From: Jiulongibacter sp024742395
Lineage (GTDB): Bacteria; Bacteroidota; Bacteroidia; Cytophagales; Spirosomataceae
Length of the DNA stretch: 64,000 bases
Direction: 5' to 3'
Assembly (NCBI GenBank): GCA_965249455.1
Contig: OZ252236.1
Location: 4,340,001-4,404,000 of the forward strand
Part shown: positions 17,578-26,384 of the stretch, piece after piece
Layout: every line of letters begins with the position of its first letter
Numbering within the stretch: position 1 is the first letter of the stretch
Notes under the pieces: generated by a model
Told to the model about the DNA's origin: nothing
The model's input: only the letters and a program-made list of their open reading frames with translations
Databases searched by the model: none
Position numbers and translations under genes: made by a program

Positions 17578-19509
17578 ATGAAATATATAATAGCTAGTTC
17601 TTTGGCACTTGCCTTCATCTGGGCTTTTTCAGCTTGCAATAATCATAATCTAAAAAACTCTTGGAGTGACCGGAACAATAAAGTAATAGTTGAATATGGA
17701 CTAGAGGGGAGAGAAAGAGATGATATTCAAGATTCTAAACTAGAGCCAAATATTAGACCTGGCGAAAAGATCAATTTCAATGACATGTCACCTATTGATC
17801 TCGCTGAGGGGGTCACATCAAAAATCTATTGGGGAAAAGGAGGCTTAATTAGTTTTAGTACCCTATTGCCAAATAGTGTTATCCCAGAAAAAACTATTAA
17901 GGGCGAAAGAATTTTATTCGTTTTGGAGGGAAGTATTCAAGAATTTGTAAAAGGAGAATACAAAACACTTCGTGCTATCCCAAAAGAAGCACCTGGAGCT
18001 ATTCTTTCTAAAATGCCAGTGAATGAATTTGTCTATTTTCAGGATGGTGCAATATCAAAAGTTACGGCAGGAGAAGCTGGAGCTAAAATATTAGAAGTAT
18101 TTAGCCCAGCTGCAGAAGATTATCTCGCAAAATCAGGTTATCAAAATATACCTGAAGCAATTAACATCGAAAAATATCCTGTTAAACCAAATGTTGAACC
18201 TCAGAAGATCTATGACCTCAATGATTTTCAATACACCCAACTCTTACCAGGTGCTAATTCAAAAATCATTACGGGCAAAGGCGTACAAATGAGTTTCATT
18301 AATATGGATCCGAATATTACTTTTCCACATCACGTGCATCCTGAGGAGCAAGTAATGACAGTACTTAGAGGGTATTCCAATCAAATAGTCATGGATACCA
18401 TAATAAAATTAGAACCTGGAGATGTTATAGACTTACCATCAAACATGGTTCACGGCGGCACAATGGGGCCAAATGGCTGTGATGCAATAGACATCTTTTT
18501 CCCTCCAAGAGTAGATTATAATGAGATGAGTATTGCTAAACAAGTAAAATACAATGCTATTATCCCTAAAAACTCTGAAGTCAAATTGCTGATAGATGGC
18601 AGTAATAGTAAACCTGGCTTAACTTTTACAGAAGGTCCTACATGGTTGAATGGTAAGCTTTATTTCTCAAATATGCATTTTGATGAGGCATTTAATGGAG
18701 ATCCCAAAAAAAGTACCTTGGTAGAAATGGACCCAGATGGAAGTTACAGAAACATCGTTCAGAATAGAATGCAAACCAATGGTTTGATTTCAAACAATGG
18801 CAACTTAATAGTATGTGATATGTTTGGACACAGAGTTATAGAAATGAACACAAATGGAGAAATTTTAAAAGTACTTGCCGATAAGTATGACAATAAGCCT
18901 ATTGACGGACCAAATGATCTAATCATGGACTCAAAAGGGGGTATATATTTCTCCGATCCACAATTTACCTCTGACGCTGTAAAAAGTCAACCAGGTCGTA
19001 CTGTATACTATCGCAATCCATCAGGAAAAGTGATTCGCCTTTTAGAACCAAATGACTTTGCCATGCCTAATGGTGTAGCTTTAAGCCCGGATGGTGAAAC
19101 ATTATATATCAATAATACTTATGACAATGAAGAGTGGTGGAATGTCAATAGTGATAAAGATAATTTCATTTGGGCTTATGATGTACAAAGCGACGGAACC
19201 ATTACTAACGGAAGAAAATTTGCTGAACTCGTTTTAATTTCTGATGTCCTAAACAGAGGCGGCAGATCCTCTGGAGCTGATGGAATGAAAGTAGATGTTG
19301 AAGGAAATATATATGTATGCACTTGGGCTGGAATTCAGATTATCGATAATCAGGGAGAATCAGTAGGAATTATAAATACACCAGACTACCCAGTAAGTTG
19401 TGCATTCGGTGGTGAGGATATGAAAACGCTCTACATTGCAGCAGTCGATAAAATTTATAGCATACGAACCAACGTAGCAGGCTATGTTACTCCAAATAAG
19501 CAACTCTAG
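17578..19509 (+). CDS. Cupin-cupin-SMP-30/gluconolactonase lipoprotein
   Basis: I choose the ATG at 17578 rather than an earlier GTG at 17509, because it gives a clean lipoprotein signal ending in AFSAC (Cys20); the product is 643 residues. Residues about 75-180 resemble a cupin without the metal-binding histidines. Residues about 215-315 form a proper cupin with HHVHPEE and a later MVHGG. From about 335 to the end there is an SMP-30/gluconolactonase-type six-bladed propeller: TEGPTW, NGLISNNGNLIVCD, DGPNDLIMD and SGADGMKVD carry the metal-site Glu, Asn and Asp residues. SMP-30 enzymes hydrolyse sugar lactones, the product expected from a PQQ sugar dehydrogenase. It heads a plus-strand operon with the next two genes. 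Confidence 0.85.
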   Translation: MKYIIASSLALAFIWAFSACNNHNLKNSWSDRNNKVIVEYGLEGRERDDIQDSKLEPNIRPGEKINFNDMSPIDLAEGVTSKIYWGKGGLISFSTLLPNSVIPEKTIKGERILFVLEGSIQEFVKGEYKTLRAIPKEAPGAILSKMPVNEFVYFQDGAISKVTAGEAGAKILEVFSPAAEDYLAKSGYQNIPEAINIEKYPVKPNVEPQKIYDLNDFQYTQLLPGANSKIITGKGVQMSFINMDPNITFPHHVHPEEQVMTVLRGYSNQIVMDTIIKLEPGDVIDLPSNMVHGGTMGPNGCDAIDIFFPPRVDYNEMSIAKQVKYNAIIPKNSEVKLLIDGSNSKPGLTFTEGPTWLNGKLYFSNMHFDEAFNGDPKKSTLVEMDPDGSYRNIVQNRMQTNGLISNNGNLIVCDMFGHRVIEMNTNGEILKVLADKYDNKPIDGPNDLIMDSKGGIYFSDPQFTSDAVKSQPGRTVYYRNPSGKVIRLLEPNDFAMPNGVALSPDGETLYINNTYDNEEWWNVNSDKDNFIWAYDVQSDGTITNGRKFAELVLISDVLNRGGRSSGADGMKVDVEGNIYVCTWAGIQIIDNQGESVGIINTPDYPVSCAFGGEDMKTLYIAAVDKIYSIRTNVAGYVTPNKQL

Positions 19510-19530
19510 TTTAAGGCACATTCAATTCGT

Positions 19531-20973
19531 ATGAAAATATCTCTTCTGTGCTATGGTATTCTTCTTCTAGTTTTCACTGTAAAACCTTACAGCAATCTGT
19601 ATGGACAGAAAAAAAATAAGGAATCAGAGCTATATTTAAGAGCACCAAGCGTAGTTCCAGGTACCCTTCCGGAAATGAGGCAGGCTTCATATTGGATTTC
19701 GAGATTAGAACAGCCCGAAAATCTTTTGCTAACGATTTCAGAAATTAAGAGCAGAAATCTAGCCTTTGAACAAAGAATGTCTGAAAGATCAGAATTAGAC
19801 AGTTCGCTCAACAAGAAGATTGATATACAATTAAAAAGTAGGCCAGGCCTTCTAACTCATTTGCCAAACTTAGACACCAAGTCTCCTGATGAAGTGCGAA
19901 ACCTAACAAAGCAAATGATTAAAAGAACAACAGACTACTTACGGAGCCGCGAATTCGGCAATATACTAGCCATTGCATACAGCATAGATGAATTAAATGA
20001 GATTGAAATGGAAATCTCATTTGATAGTTTAAAAAATATAGCTCCGCCACTAGAAGCTATAGTAACTACTCAAAGTCGCCTGTACATAGTTCCTCCAGTT
20101 AAGCCAGAATACAAGGGACTATTTACTAAAGGAAAAGCGAGGTGGGACCTATGGTGTTTAGATGTTTTGCCAATTGGAACTCCCGTTCAAATTCTATATA
20201 CTTCACGGTCAGGTTCCTTCACTTTTGTAGTAACTAAGCGTGGATATGGCTGGATACCTTCAGAAGAAATTGCCATAGATTTCAAAGAAATTAGATCGGT
20301 CACGGAAAAAGGCGATAATTTCATCATATGTACAGGAGATAGGGTACCCTATTATACAGATTCGGAATGTTCACTAGTTTCAGGATGGCTACGTATGGGG
20401 GATAGGCTCAATCTCACTGAAGGGGCCGCAAGAGAAGTGCTTGTTCCATTAAGATTTTTAAATGGAGAATTAAGCTATCAAAAAGCATGGTTAAAACCAG
20501 ACGCAGATGTATGTGTCGGATTTTTACCTTACACTCAAAAAAATGTAGGAATACAAGCCTTTAAGCTTTTAGATAATTTGTACGATTGGACAGGGACTTG
20601 GTACGGTAGAAACCACGCCACCAATATTAGGGACATTTTCAGCTGTTTTGGTTTTGAATTACCTTCAGATGGAATTCTAATAACTGCCTATTCAGAAAAG
20701 CTAATTACCGTAGATCCACGAGAAGGAATTGAAGCTCAGCTTAAATCCATAAACTCAAATAAACCACTTATAACTATTCAGGTATGCGAAAATAGCCATA
20801 GCCAACTTTATTTAGGTAACTATGATGGAATGCCGATTGGATTTGATGCACACGGATATAGCTATTTGGATAGCGATGGAAATGATTTAGAATTGAAACG
20901 TTGGGTTGTGGGCACCATTGAAATGCCTGAGTACTTCCTAAAACAAGAAATCACGTTTGTAAGAATGTATTAA
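19531..20973 (+). CDS. SH3-domain NlpC/P60-like protein lacking the catalytic cysteine
   Basis: This 480-residue exported protein (signal about residues 1-25) has the layout of SH3b/NlpC-P60 cell-wall peptidases: a helical N terminus, two SH3-like domains (about 175-330, with SRSGSFTFVVTKRGYGWIP) and a C-terminal papain-like domain. At the active-site helix the family normally has GRDCSxF; here the aligned segment (359-370) reads GRNHATNIRDIF, so His362 replaces the nucleophilic Cys. The second catalytic region, NSHSQLYLGNYDG, keeps its His. The protein is therefore probably not a peptidase and may bind sugar or peptide. It starts 21 bases after the SMP-30 gene, so it is co-transcribed with carbohydrate genes, which is unusual for this family. 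Confidence 0.75.
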   Translation: MKISLLCYGILLLVFTVKPYSNLYGQKKNKESELYLRAPSVVPGTLPEMRQASYWISRLEQPENLLLTISEIKSRNLAFEQRMSERSELDSSLNKKIDIQLKSRPGLLTHLPNLDTKSPDEVRNLTKQMIKRTTDYLRSREFGNILAIAYSIDELNEIEMEISFDSLKNIAPPLEAIVTTQSRLYIVPPVKPEYKGLFTKGKARWDLWCLDVLPIGTPVQILYTSRSGSFTFVVTKRGYGWIPSEEIAIDFKEIRSVTEKGDNFIICTGDRVPYYTDSECSLVSGWLRMGDRLNLTEGAAREVLVPLRFLNGELSYQKAWLKPDADVCVGFLPYTQKNVGIQAFKLLDNLYDWTGTWYGRNHATNIRDIFSCFGFELPSDGILITAYSEKLITVDPREGIEAQLKSINSNKPLITIQVCENSHSQLYLGNYDGMPIGFDAHGYSYLDSDGNDLELKRWVVGTIEMPEYFLKQEITFVRMY

Positions 20974-21086
20974 GTCACGAGAAATTTCAACCTACACCAA
21001 CCTGAATTCTCTGATTGCATCACAGTAAAGGAAACTTGGATGCTTGCCTTAAAGTGTATTAAAAAAAATATTTATAAAACAGTGTT

Positions 21087-22196
21087 ATGAAAAAAAATAA
21101 ACTATGCCTTCTGCTTTTAATCTTTGGTTTTAACTTAAAGTCAAATAGTACTTTTAGCCAAAATAAGACAGAAGTGGTCAAGTCTATGATTAAAGCCATG
21201 GAATGGCAAGAGGCCCATCCTATTTTTGCTGTTTCTCCTACAGATTGGACAAACGGTGCCTATCAAATTGGTATTGCCAGAGCTCATAAGGCAACAAACG
21301 ATCAGTTATTTCTTGCTGCTTTAAAGAATTTGGGACACCGAAATCAATGGAATACACATGACCGTTTTTATCATGCCGATGACATTACGGTTTCTTACGG
21401 TTATTTGTACTTAGATAAAAATGATACTCGTAAGGACTACGTTAACCTAAAACCTACCCAAACATTCATTCAAAAGCATCTTTACGAAACTAACAAGTGG
21501 AATAATGAAGAATCTGAAAAAATTCTCTGGTGGTGGTGTGATGCTTTATTCATGGCACCTCCTGTGATTACACTTTATGCAAGTAATACGAACGATTTAT
21601 CGCATTTAGATGCCATGCATGAAAAATACAAAGAGACCTATGATCTATTATACGATCAAGATGAACACCTATTTGCTCGAGACGATAGATTTTTATGGAA
21701 AGGAACCAAAGATGACTTGAAAGAAGAAAACGGAAAAAAAATATTTTGGTCACGCGGAAATGGCTGGGTACTAGGAGGCCTTGCCTTAATTTTGGATGAA
21801 ATGCCAAAAGACTATGAAAATCGTAACTTCTATTTAAACCTTTATTTAGAAATGGCTTCCAGGATTAAGGATTTACAACAGAAGGATGGCCTATGGCGAA
21901 CTAGTCTCTTGTCTCCCGAATCTTTTAATCATGGTGAAGTTAGTGGTAGCGGCTTCTATACTTTTGCCTTGGCTTGGGGAATAAATAATGGTCTTTTGGA
22001 CAAAAAAGAATACAGCCCCGTAGTAACAAAAGCATGGAAAGCTCTCCAAGCGTGTCAACATGAAAATGGCATGGTTGGCTGGGTTCAGAATATTGGTGCC
22101 AGCCCAGAGCCTGCAACAAAAGACAGTTGGCAAAATTATGGTACTGGTGCCTACCTTTTAGCCGGAAGTGAAATGATTAAACTGACTACTGAATAG
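21087..22196 (+). CDS. GH105 unsaturated uronyl hydrolase
   Basis: This 369-residue enzyme is of the YteR/GH105 type: an (alpha/alpha)6 barrel that removes 4,5-unsaturated uronic acid from oligosaccharides released by polysaccharide lyases. A signal peptide ends near TFSQ (residue 25). HADDIT (96-101) and WWWCDALFMAPP (148-159) are family motifs; Asp152 aligns with the catalytic acid of YteR. Late segments SRGNGWVLGG and SGSGFYTFALAWGINNG are also typical. With a heparinase-like lyase in the same locus it completes degradation of a uronate-rhamnose backbone. It lies 113 bases after the SH3 protein and its stop codon sits inside a perfect hairpin. Confidence 0.92.
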   Translation: MKKNKLCLLLLIFGFNLKSNSTFSQNKTEVVKSMIKAMEWQEAHPIFAVSPTDWTNGAYQIGIARAHKATNDQLFLAALKNLGHRNQWNTHDRFYHADDITVSYGYLYLDKNDTRKDYVNLKPTQTFIQKHLYETNKWNNEESEKILWWWCDALFMAPPVITLYASNTNDLSHLDAMHEKYKETYDLLYDQDEHLFARDDRFLWKGTKDDLKEENGKKIFWSRGNGWVLGGLALILDEMPKDYENRNFYLNLYLEMASRIKDLQQKDGLWRTSLLSPESFNHGEVSGSGFYTFALAWGINNGLLDKKEYSPVVTKAWKALQACQHENGMVGWVQNIGASPEPATKDSWQNYGTGAYLLAGSEMIKLTTE

Positions 22197-22210
22197 TCAG
22201 TTTAATCATT
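22172..22210. terminator. Perfect 17-bp inverted repeat spanning the GH105 stop codon
   Basis: AATGATTAAACTGACTA at 22172-22188 is exactly complementary to 22194-22210, with a 5-base loop. The TAG stop of GH105 opens the right arm. It lies between convergent genes and could terminate both, although no strong T-run follows. Confidence 0.6.
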
Positions 22211-22249
22211 AAGTTATTATTGATTTCTCATTAATAGATACTTTAACAG

Positions 22250-23746
22250 CTAATCACCCTTATTACTCGTTCGCTTCTTTTGCTCAACAAAATATGGCTG
22301 AAAAGTGTAGGAAGAATTGGGATCCCAAGTTACATTTTTCTTAGGCAGATATTCTCTCAATTTTCTAATTGTCTCTGCATATCTAAACTGACCCGCAAGA
22401 TTTACAAACTCGTTAGGGTCCACTTTCTGATCATAAAGCTCTTCGCTTCCATCTTCATATTGTATAAACCGGTATTCTTCAGTTTTAATGGCATGATTAT
22501 TCATACCATATGTTGTAATTGCTACATAAGGTCTCATACTACCATTAGATTTCATTAATGAAACAAGGCTTTCCCCCTCATTTCTATCATAACCCGGTAG
22601 CCCGCAAAGTTCTAAAAGAGTAGGATAAATCGAGAGAAGTTCAACAGGCTTGTTTATAATTTTTCCTTTAGGAAGCTGTGGTGCCGAAAAAAACAAAGGA
22701 GCGTTTGTAGCAGTATTCCAAAGTCCATGCTTGGCGAATGTACCTTTCTCTCCCAGCCTATACCCATGATCTGACCATAAAACAATAACCGTATTATCGC
22801 CATACTCAGTGCTTTCAAGAGCGTCAAGTATACGTCCAATTTCATAATCAACAAAACTTATACAGGCCAAGTAAGCCTGTATTATTTTAGGCCATTCACC
22901 ACTCTCAATGGCCCAGGATGTTGACGGCATCATCGGCAAGTCATTTATACGAAGACCTATTTGTGGTATGTCGTTCAAATCATTTGCATCATAAGGCATA
23001 GTCTTAATTTCAGTCAGTGGGTATAAATCAAACCATTTTTGAGGTACATAGAATGGTACATGTACTCTTAGAAACCCTACACCTAGAAAAAATGGTTTAT
23101 CATATTTTCTTTGAAGTCTGTTTATCGCCCAATCTGCAGAGTGATGGTCAGGCATTAATGAGTCTGCTGAAGGGTAAGCTCCCCAATCTGTTCCCGTTTT
23201 GCCATATAAACTTTTATCTGAAGTTCCATAACCGTTCCATACAAACCTTTTTTTAGGTACCGGCCCAAATCCCTCAACTCTGCCTCCAGACTCATCAAAC
23301 AATCCTTCTGGACTATGCGAATGAAACAGTTTACCAATACCCATTGTATGATAACCGTTTTGTTTAAAATATTCCGGAAGAAGAATTATGTCTTTCGTTT
23401 CCGGGTTGTCAGAGCGAATTTTATCGTCATCGATCATACCATAAATACCAGTAGTAGATGGCCTAAGACCTGTCATTAGTGATGCTCTTGAAGGGCCACA
23501 CAAAGGTGCCTGGCATTGGGCATCTGAAAAGAAAACTCCTTTCGAAGCTAAACGATCAATATTGGGCGTTTTTACCCCTGTGGCTCCATTCAAGAACCCT
23601 AACATATTATTCAGATCATCTACCGCAATAAACAGGACATTTGGCCTTTCATGCTTAGCAATCTTCTTCTTGTAATTAATATGTGTACAGGAAATAAATA
23701 GGAAAAAGATGCAAACTGGTATTAAATATTTAAGTGAATTTTTCAT
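22250..23746 (-). CDS. Type I sulfatase, iduronate-2-sulfatase-like (lipoprotein)
   Basis: This 498-residue sulfatase has a lipobox (LFISC, Cys20). The metal-binding opening NVLFIAVDDLN and the signature CGPSR at 83-87 (Cys83 becomes formylglycine) are intact. GIGKLFHSH, VLWSDHGYRLGEKGTFAKHGLW and a C-terminal ELYDQKVDPNEFVNLA complete the family pattern. It most resembles iduronate-2-sulfatase-like (S1_7-type) enzymes, a group known in ulvan loci; the subfamily call is by eye. It lies 157 bases downstream of rhaT on the same strand and has its own operator copy at 23856-23875, so it can be expressed separately from the GH78-isomerase-RhaT operon. Confidence 0.92.
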   Translation of the reverse strand: MKNSLKYLIPVCIFFLFISCTHINYKKKIAKHERPNVLFIAVDDLNNMLGFLNGATGVKTPNIDRLASKGVFFSDAQCQAPLCGPSRASLMTGLRPSTTGIYGMIDDDKIRSDNPETKDIILLPEYFKQNGYHTMGIGKLFHSHSPEGLFDESGGRVEGFGPVPKKRFVWNGYGTSDKSLYGKTGTDWGAYPSADSLMPDHHSADWAINRLQRKYDKPFFLGVGFLRVHVPFYVPQKWFDLYPLTEIKTMPYDANDLNDIPQIGLRINDLPMMPSTSWAIESGEWPKIIQAYLACISFVDYEIGRILDALESTEYGDNTVIVLWSDHGYRLGEKGTFAKHGLWNTATNAPLFFSAPQLPKGKIINKPVELLSIYPTLLELCGLPGYDRNEGESLVSLMKSNGSMRPYVAITTYGMNNHAIKTEEYRFIQYEDGSEELYDQKVDPNEFVNLAGQFRYAETIRKLREYLPKKNVTWDPNSSYTFQPYFVEQKKRTSNKGD

Positions 23747-23855
23747 TTAATATTGATATGAATCCGTTGGTAAAAAATAGTTCAATTTCTTCAATGGTTA
23801 AAGTCCATATGGTATGAGAAATTTCAATAAAACTATATGAGAATATTTTCCCCTC

Positions 23856-23875
23856 TATACTGTAGTATCATGTAT
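23856..23875 (-). promoter_or_regulatory. Tandem 10-bp operator upstream of sulfatase gene
   Basis: Plus-strand TATACTGTAG then TATCATGTAT; gene strand ATACATGATA-CTACAGTATA. It is the weakest of the six copies but has the same 10-bp period and orientation, about 109 bases before the start. Confidence 0.45.
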
Positions 23876-23903
23876 GTTTAATTATTACTAAACACAAATT
23901 CAC

Positions 23904-24962
23904 TCAAAGTGAATTTCCTATTCCAACAAGAAGTACTGAAAGAAGAATAACTGTAATCCCTGCGATAATCGTCCATTTAGTTTTTCTTTCTACACCTCGC
24001 CATTCCTGCCTATATATTCCCCAAAGATTTGCGGTTAAAATGATAGTAGACATATGCAAAATCCACGAACTGGCCCCATTACCCAACTTACTTTCTCCCA
24101 TACCATAGAAAAAAAACTGTAAGAACCAGATTAAACCGGCTAATGAAGAATAAAGTATATTGTTGACAATAGGGGTCTTACTATCGGTAAAATTAATAAA
24201 GGATTTATTTCGATAACTGAGAAAGCTGGTCCATAGCAAATTGGTAGTTAAACCTCCCCAAAGAATAACTACAAAAGTTACATTATTTTGGTACAAGGGG
24301 TCAAAGCCAGCCTTTACTGCTGCATCGGCGAGCGGCTTTCCTGCTTCAATACCAAAATTGAAAAATGAACTCAAAATTCCAGATAAAATTGCGACGATTA
24401 AGCCTTTTCTTAAATCAAATTCAGTCACAGTCTCTTTCTTCTGCTTTTCAGATAATTCATTTTCTTTCATTATCCCTGCTTTGCCACAAATAGCAATACC
24501 TAGAATACAAACCAGTATACCTGTTAGCACAATTTGACCACCGCTCGTTGATAGCATCTCAGCAAAAGATACTTTACCATCTTTGGGCACAAGATTGTAA
24601 TAAATGGGTGGAACAAGAGCCCCAAAAGCCGAGGAGAAACCAAGAACTACTGAGTTTCCTAAAGACATGCCTAAAAAGCGTACCCCAAGGCCATAAGTCA
24701 ATCCCCCTATTCCCCATAATAGTCCCATAAGATAAGTAAACAATAGTATAGAGCCCGCAGATTCACATATTATTCCGAGGAATCCGGGTACAGTTAGCCA
24801 AGCTGCGATAGGTGGTACAATTAACCAAGAAGTAATTCCTCCTACGGCCCAATAACTTTCCCATGCCCATCCTTTTACTTTATTAAAAGGCATATAAAAA
24901 CTACCAGCAGCAAATCCTCCAAGCGAATGAAAAAGCACCCCAATTAATGCCTGCATAATCAT
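23904..24962 (-). CDS. rhaT: L-rhamnose/proton symporter, RhaT family
   Basis: This 352-residue inner-membrane protein has about ten hydrophobic helices. The N-terminal segments GGFAAGSFYMPFNKVKGWAWE and WLIVPPIAAWLTVPGF match the RhaT family closely, as does GILSSFFNFGIEAGKPL. It imports L-rhamnose with a proton and so accounts for uptake of the sugar released by the GH78 enzymes. It starts 4 bases after the isomerase gene, in one operon with GH78 and the isomerase. The family link is strong; transport of a closely related deoxysugar instead cannot be excluded. Confidence 0.92.
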   Translation of the reverse strand: MIMQALIGVLFHSLGGFAAGSFYMPFNKVKGWAWESYWAVGGITSWLIVPPIAAWLTVPGFLGIICESAGSILLFTYLMGLLWGIGGLTYGLGVRFLGMSLGNSVVLGFSSAFGALVPPIYYNLVPKDGKVSFAEMLSTSGGQIVLTGILVCILGIAICGKAGIMKENELSEKQKKETVTEFDLRKGLIVAILSGILSSFFNFGIEAGKPLADAAVKAGFDPLYQNNVTFVVILWGGLTTNLLWTSFLSYRNKSFINFTDSKTPIVNNILYSSLAGLIWFLQFFFYGMGESKLGNGASSWILHMSTIILTANLWGIYRQEWRGVERKTKWTIIAGITVILLSVLLVGIGNSL

Positions 24963-24966
24963 TTAA

Positions 24967-26379
24967 TTAACAGATAGTTACTACTTTAATATTTAGTAAT
25001 TTACCTAGCTTCTCAATTTTACCAGCAATATGCCCGATCCCTATAGCACAATGGTGTGCCGGTCCCTCCTTGGACCACTTATTAATAAACTCTCTAGCTC
25101 CAATAGAAAACCTGTAACGGCTGTTTGTATTCCCAATATTTAGAGTAGGACCCTCTACTGACTCCCCTTCTGCGACCAACAAGAAGACTTCATACCTTCC
25201 TTCCACCACCGAAAGGAGTGTTACCGGACCATGTTTCACAGTCATTTGTATGGAAAGTCCCTTACCTGGTTTACCATGATAAACTGGAAGTGGAACTAGC
25301 TGAACTTTTCCTTCTGCAATGGCAAAATGAGCCGGACCATCATGTCCAAGCATTACAATATCATCATTGAAATCCATAGCATAGAATTCAGAAAATGAAC
25401 CACCAGTACCAAAGGCAGACATAATCTTCATAGCTTGTGCATTTTTGACTTCATACTCCCCTGCAACCGGAATGTTTTTGCCTGTAAGCAAGGTATTGCC
25501 AGCAATAATAGAAGTAACTATATTTTCGTATTCATTTCTTGGCTCTCCCTCGTAGTAATAGGCTAAGGCTCCCAGTCTGTGATTTTCCACCACTTTATCA
25601 AGAGCTACAGAAGTTAAAGCGGCTCTTCTTATTTCAGAGTATTCGCAAGAGTCCGAAACTTCGAATTTCTCATGAAACTCCTTTATTTTGGCTTGAACTT
25701 CATGATCTGTTGCTACATCCCTGTATTTCTTCAATTCACACATCTCAATTATTTCCACATGTGTTCCAAAAGACGCTGACTGCCTTGTTAGGTCTGAGTA
25801 AACATCTAGCATTCCTCCATAATAATGTCCTAAGACTCCCAGTCGATTAGAACTCATCAATGAGCCTACCCTTGCAGCCTCTATCCAACCTTGAATCTCC
25901 TCCCAAACATGCTGCTCTCCAAGGTATCCTGTAATGAATTCATATTCTATCCCTGCCCTATTAAAAACGTTTGCTAATTCGGGCACAGAACAAGCTTGAC
26001 AGTGAGCAAGCCACTCCCCAGTCATAAGGCCTCGGTCGCCAAGATTATTGAATTTATCATAATCAATAGCAGCGACGGGTTGAATATTAAGAATGATTAT
26101 TGAACATTTTAGTTTTTGAGCTACCGGCAATACTGTAGATGATAAAGCATAAGTAGAAACATAGAGAAAAACTATATCAACGTCGTTCCTTTTTAAAGAC
26201 TCTGCTGTCTCTAAGGCTTTCTCAGGAGAATCAACCAAACCCATATTAAACACCTCGGCATTATAGCTTTGCATTTTTTGAGCTATCTGTTGCTGATAGC
26301 CTTCTAGCCTTTCCAATAATCCATCAAACTGATCCCAATAGGTGTTTAATCCTATTCCAAATAATCCAACTTTAGTCAT
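24967..26379 (-). CDS. L-arabinose/L-fucose isomerase-like sugar isomerase
   Basis: This 470-residue cytoplasmic protein has the fold pattern of AraA/FucI-type ketol isomerases: an N-terminal Rossmann-like part (VGLFGIGLNTYWDQF, VDIVFLYVSTYA), then a catalytic half. Candidate metal ligands, by analogy with AraA, are Glu279 (YEGEP), Glu308 (GEYEVKNAQAM), His346 (LGHDGPAH) and a His near 443-450 (AHHCAIGIGH). The family converts aldoses to ketoses. It sits 5 bases from GH78 and 4 from RhaT in one operon, so I infer it isomerises L-rhamnose or another sugar of the polymer. No kinase or aldolase gene is present in the window. Confidence 0.75.
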   Translation of the reverse strand: MTKVGLFGIGLNTYWDQFDGLLERLEGYQQQIAQKMQSYNAEVFNMGLVDSPEKALETAESLKRNDVDIVFLYVSTYALSSTVLPVAQKLKCSIIILNIQPVAAIDYDKFNNLGDRGLMTGEWLAHCQACSVPELANVFNRAGIEYEFITGYLGEQHVWEEIQGWIEAARVGSLMSSNRLGVLGHYYGGMLDVYSDLTRQSASFGTHVEIIEMCELKKYRDVATDHEVQAKIKEFHEKFEVSDSCEYSEIRRAALTSVALDKVVENHRLGALAYYYEGEPRNEYENIVTSIIAGNTLLTGKNIPVAGEYEVKNAQAMKIMSAFGTGGSFSEFYAMDFNDDIVMLGHDGPAHFAIAEGKVQLVPLPVYHGKPGKGLSIQMTVKHGPVTLLSVVEGRYEVFLLVAEGESVEGPTLNIGNTNSRYRFSIGAREFINKWSKEGPAHHCAIGIGHIAGKIEKLGKLLNIKVVTIC

Positions 26380-26384
26380 TATCT

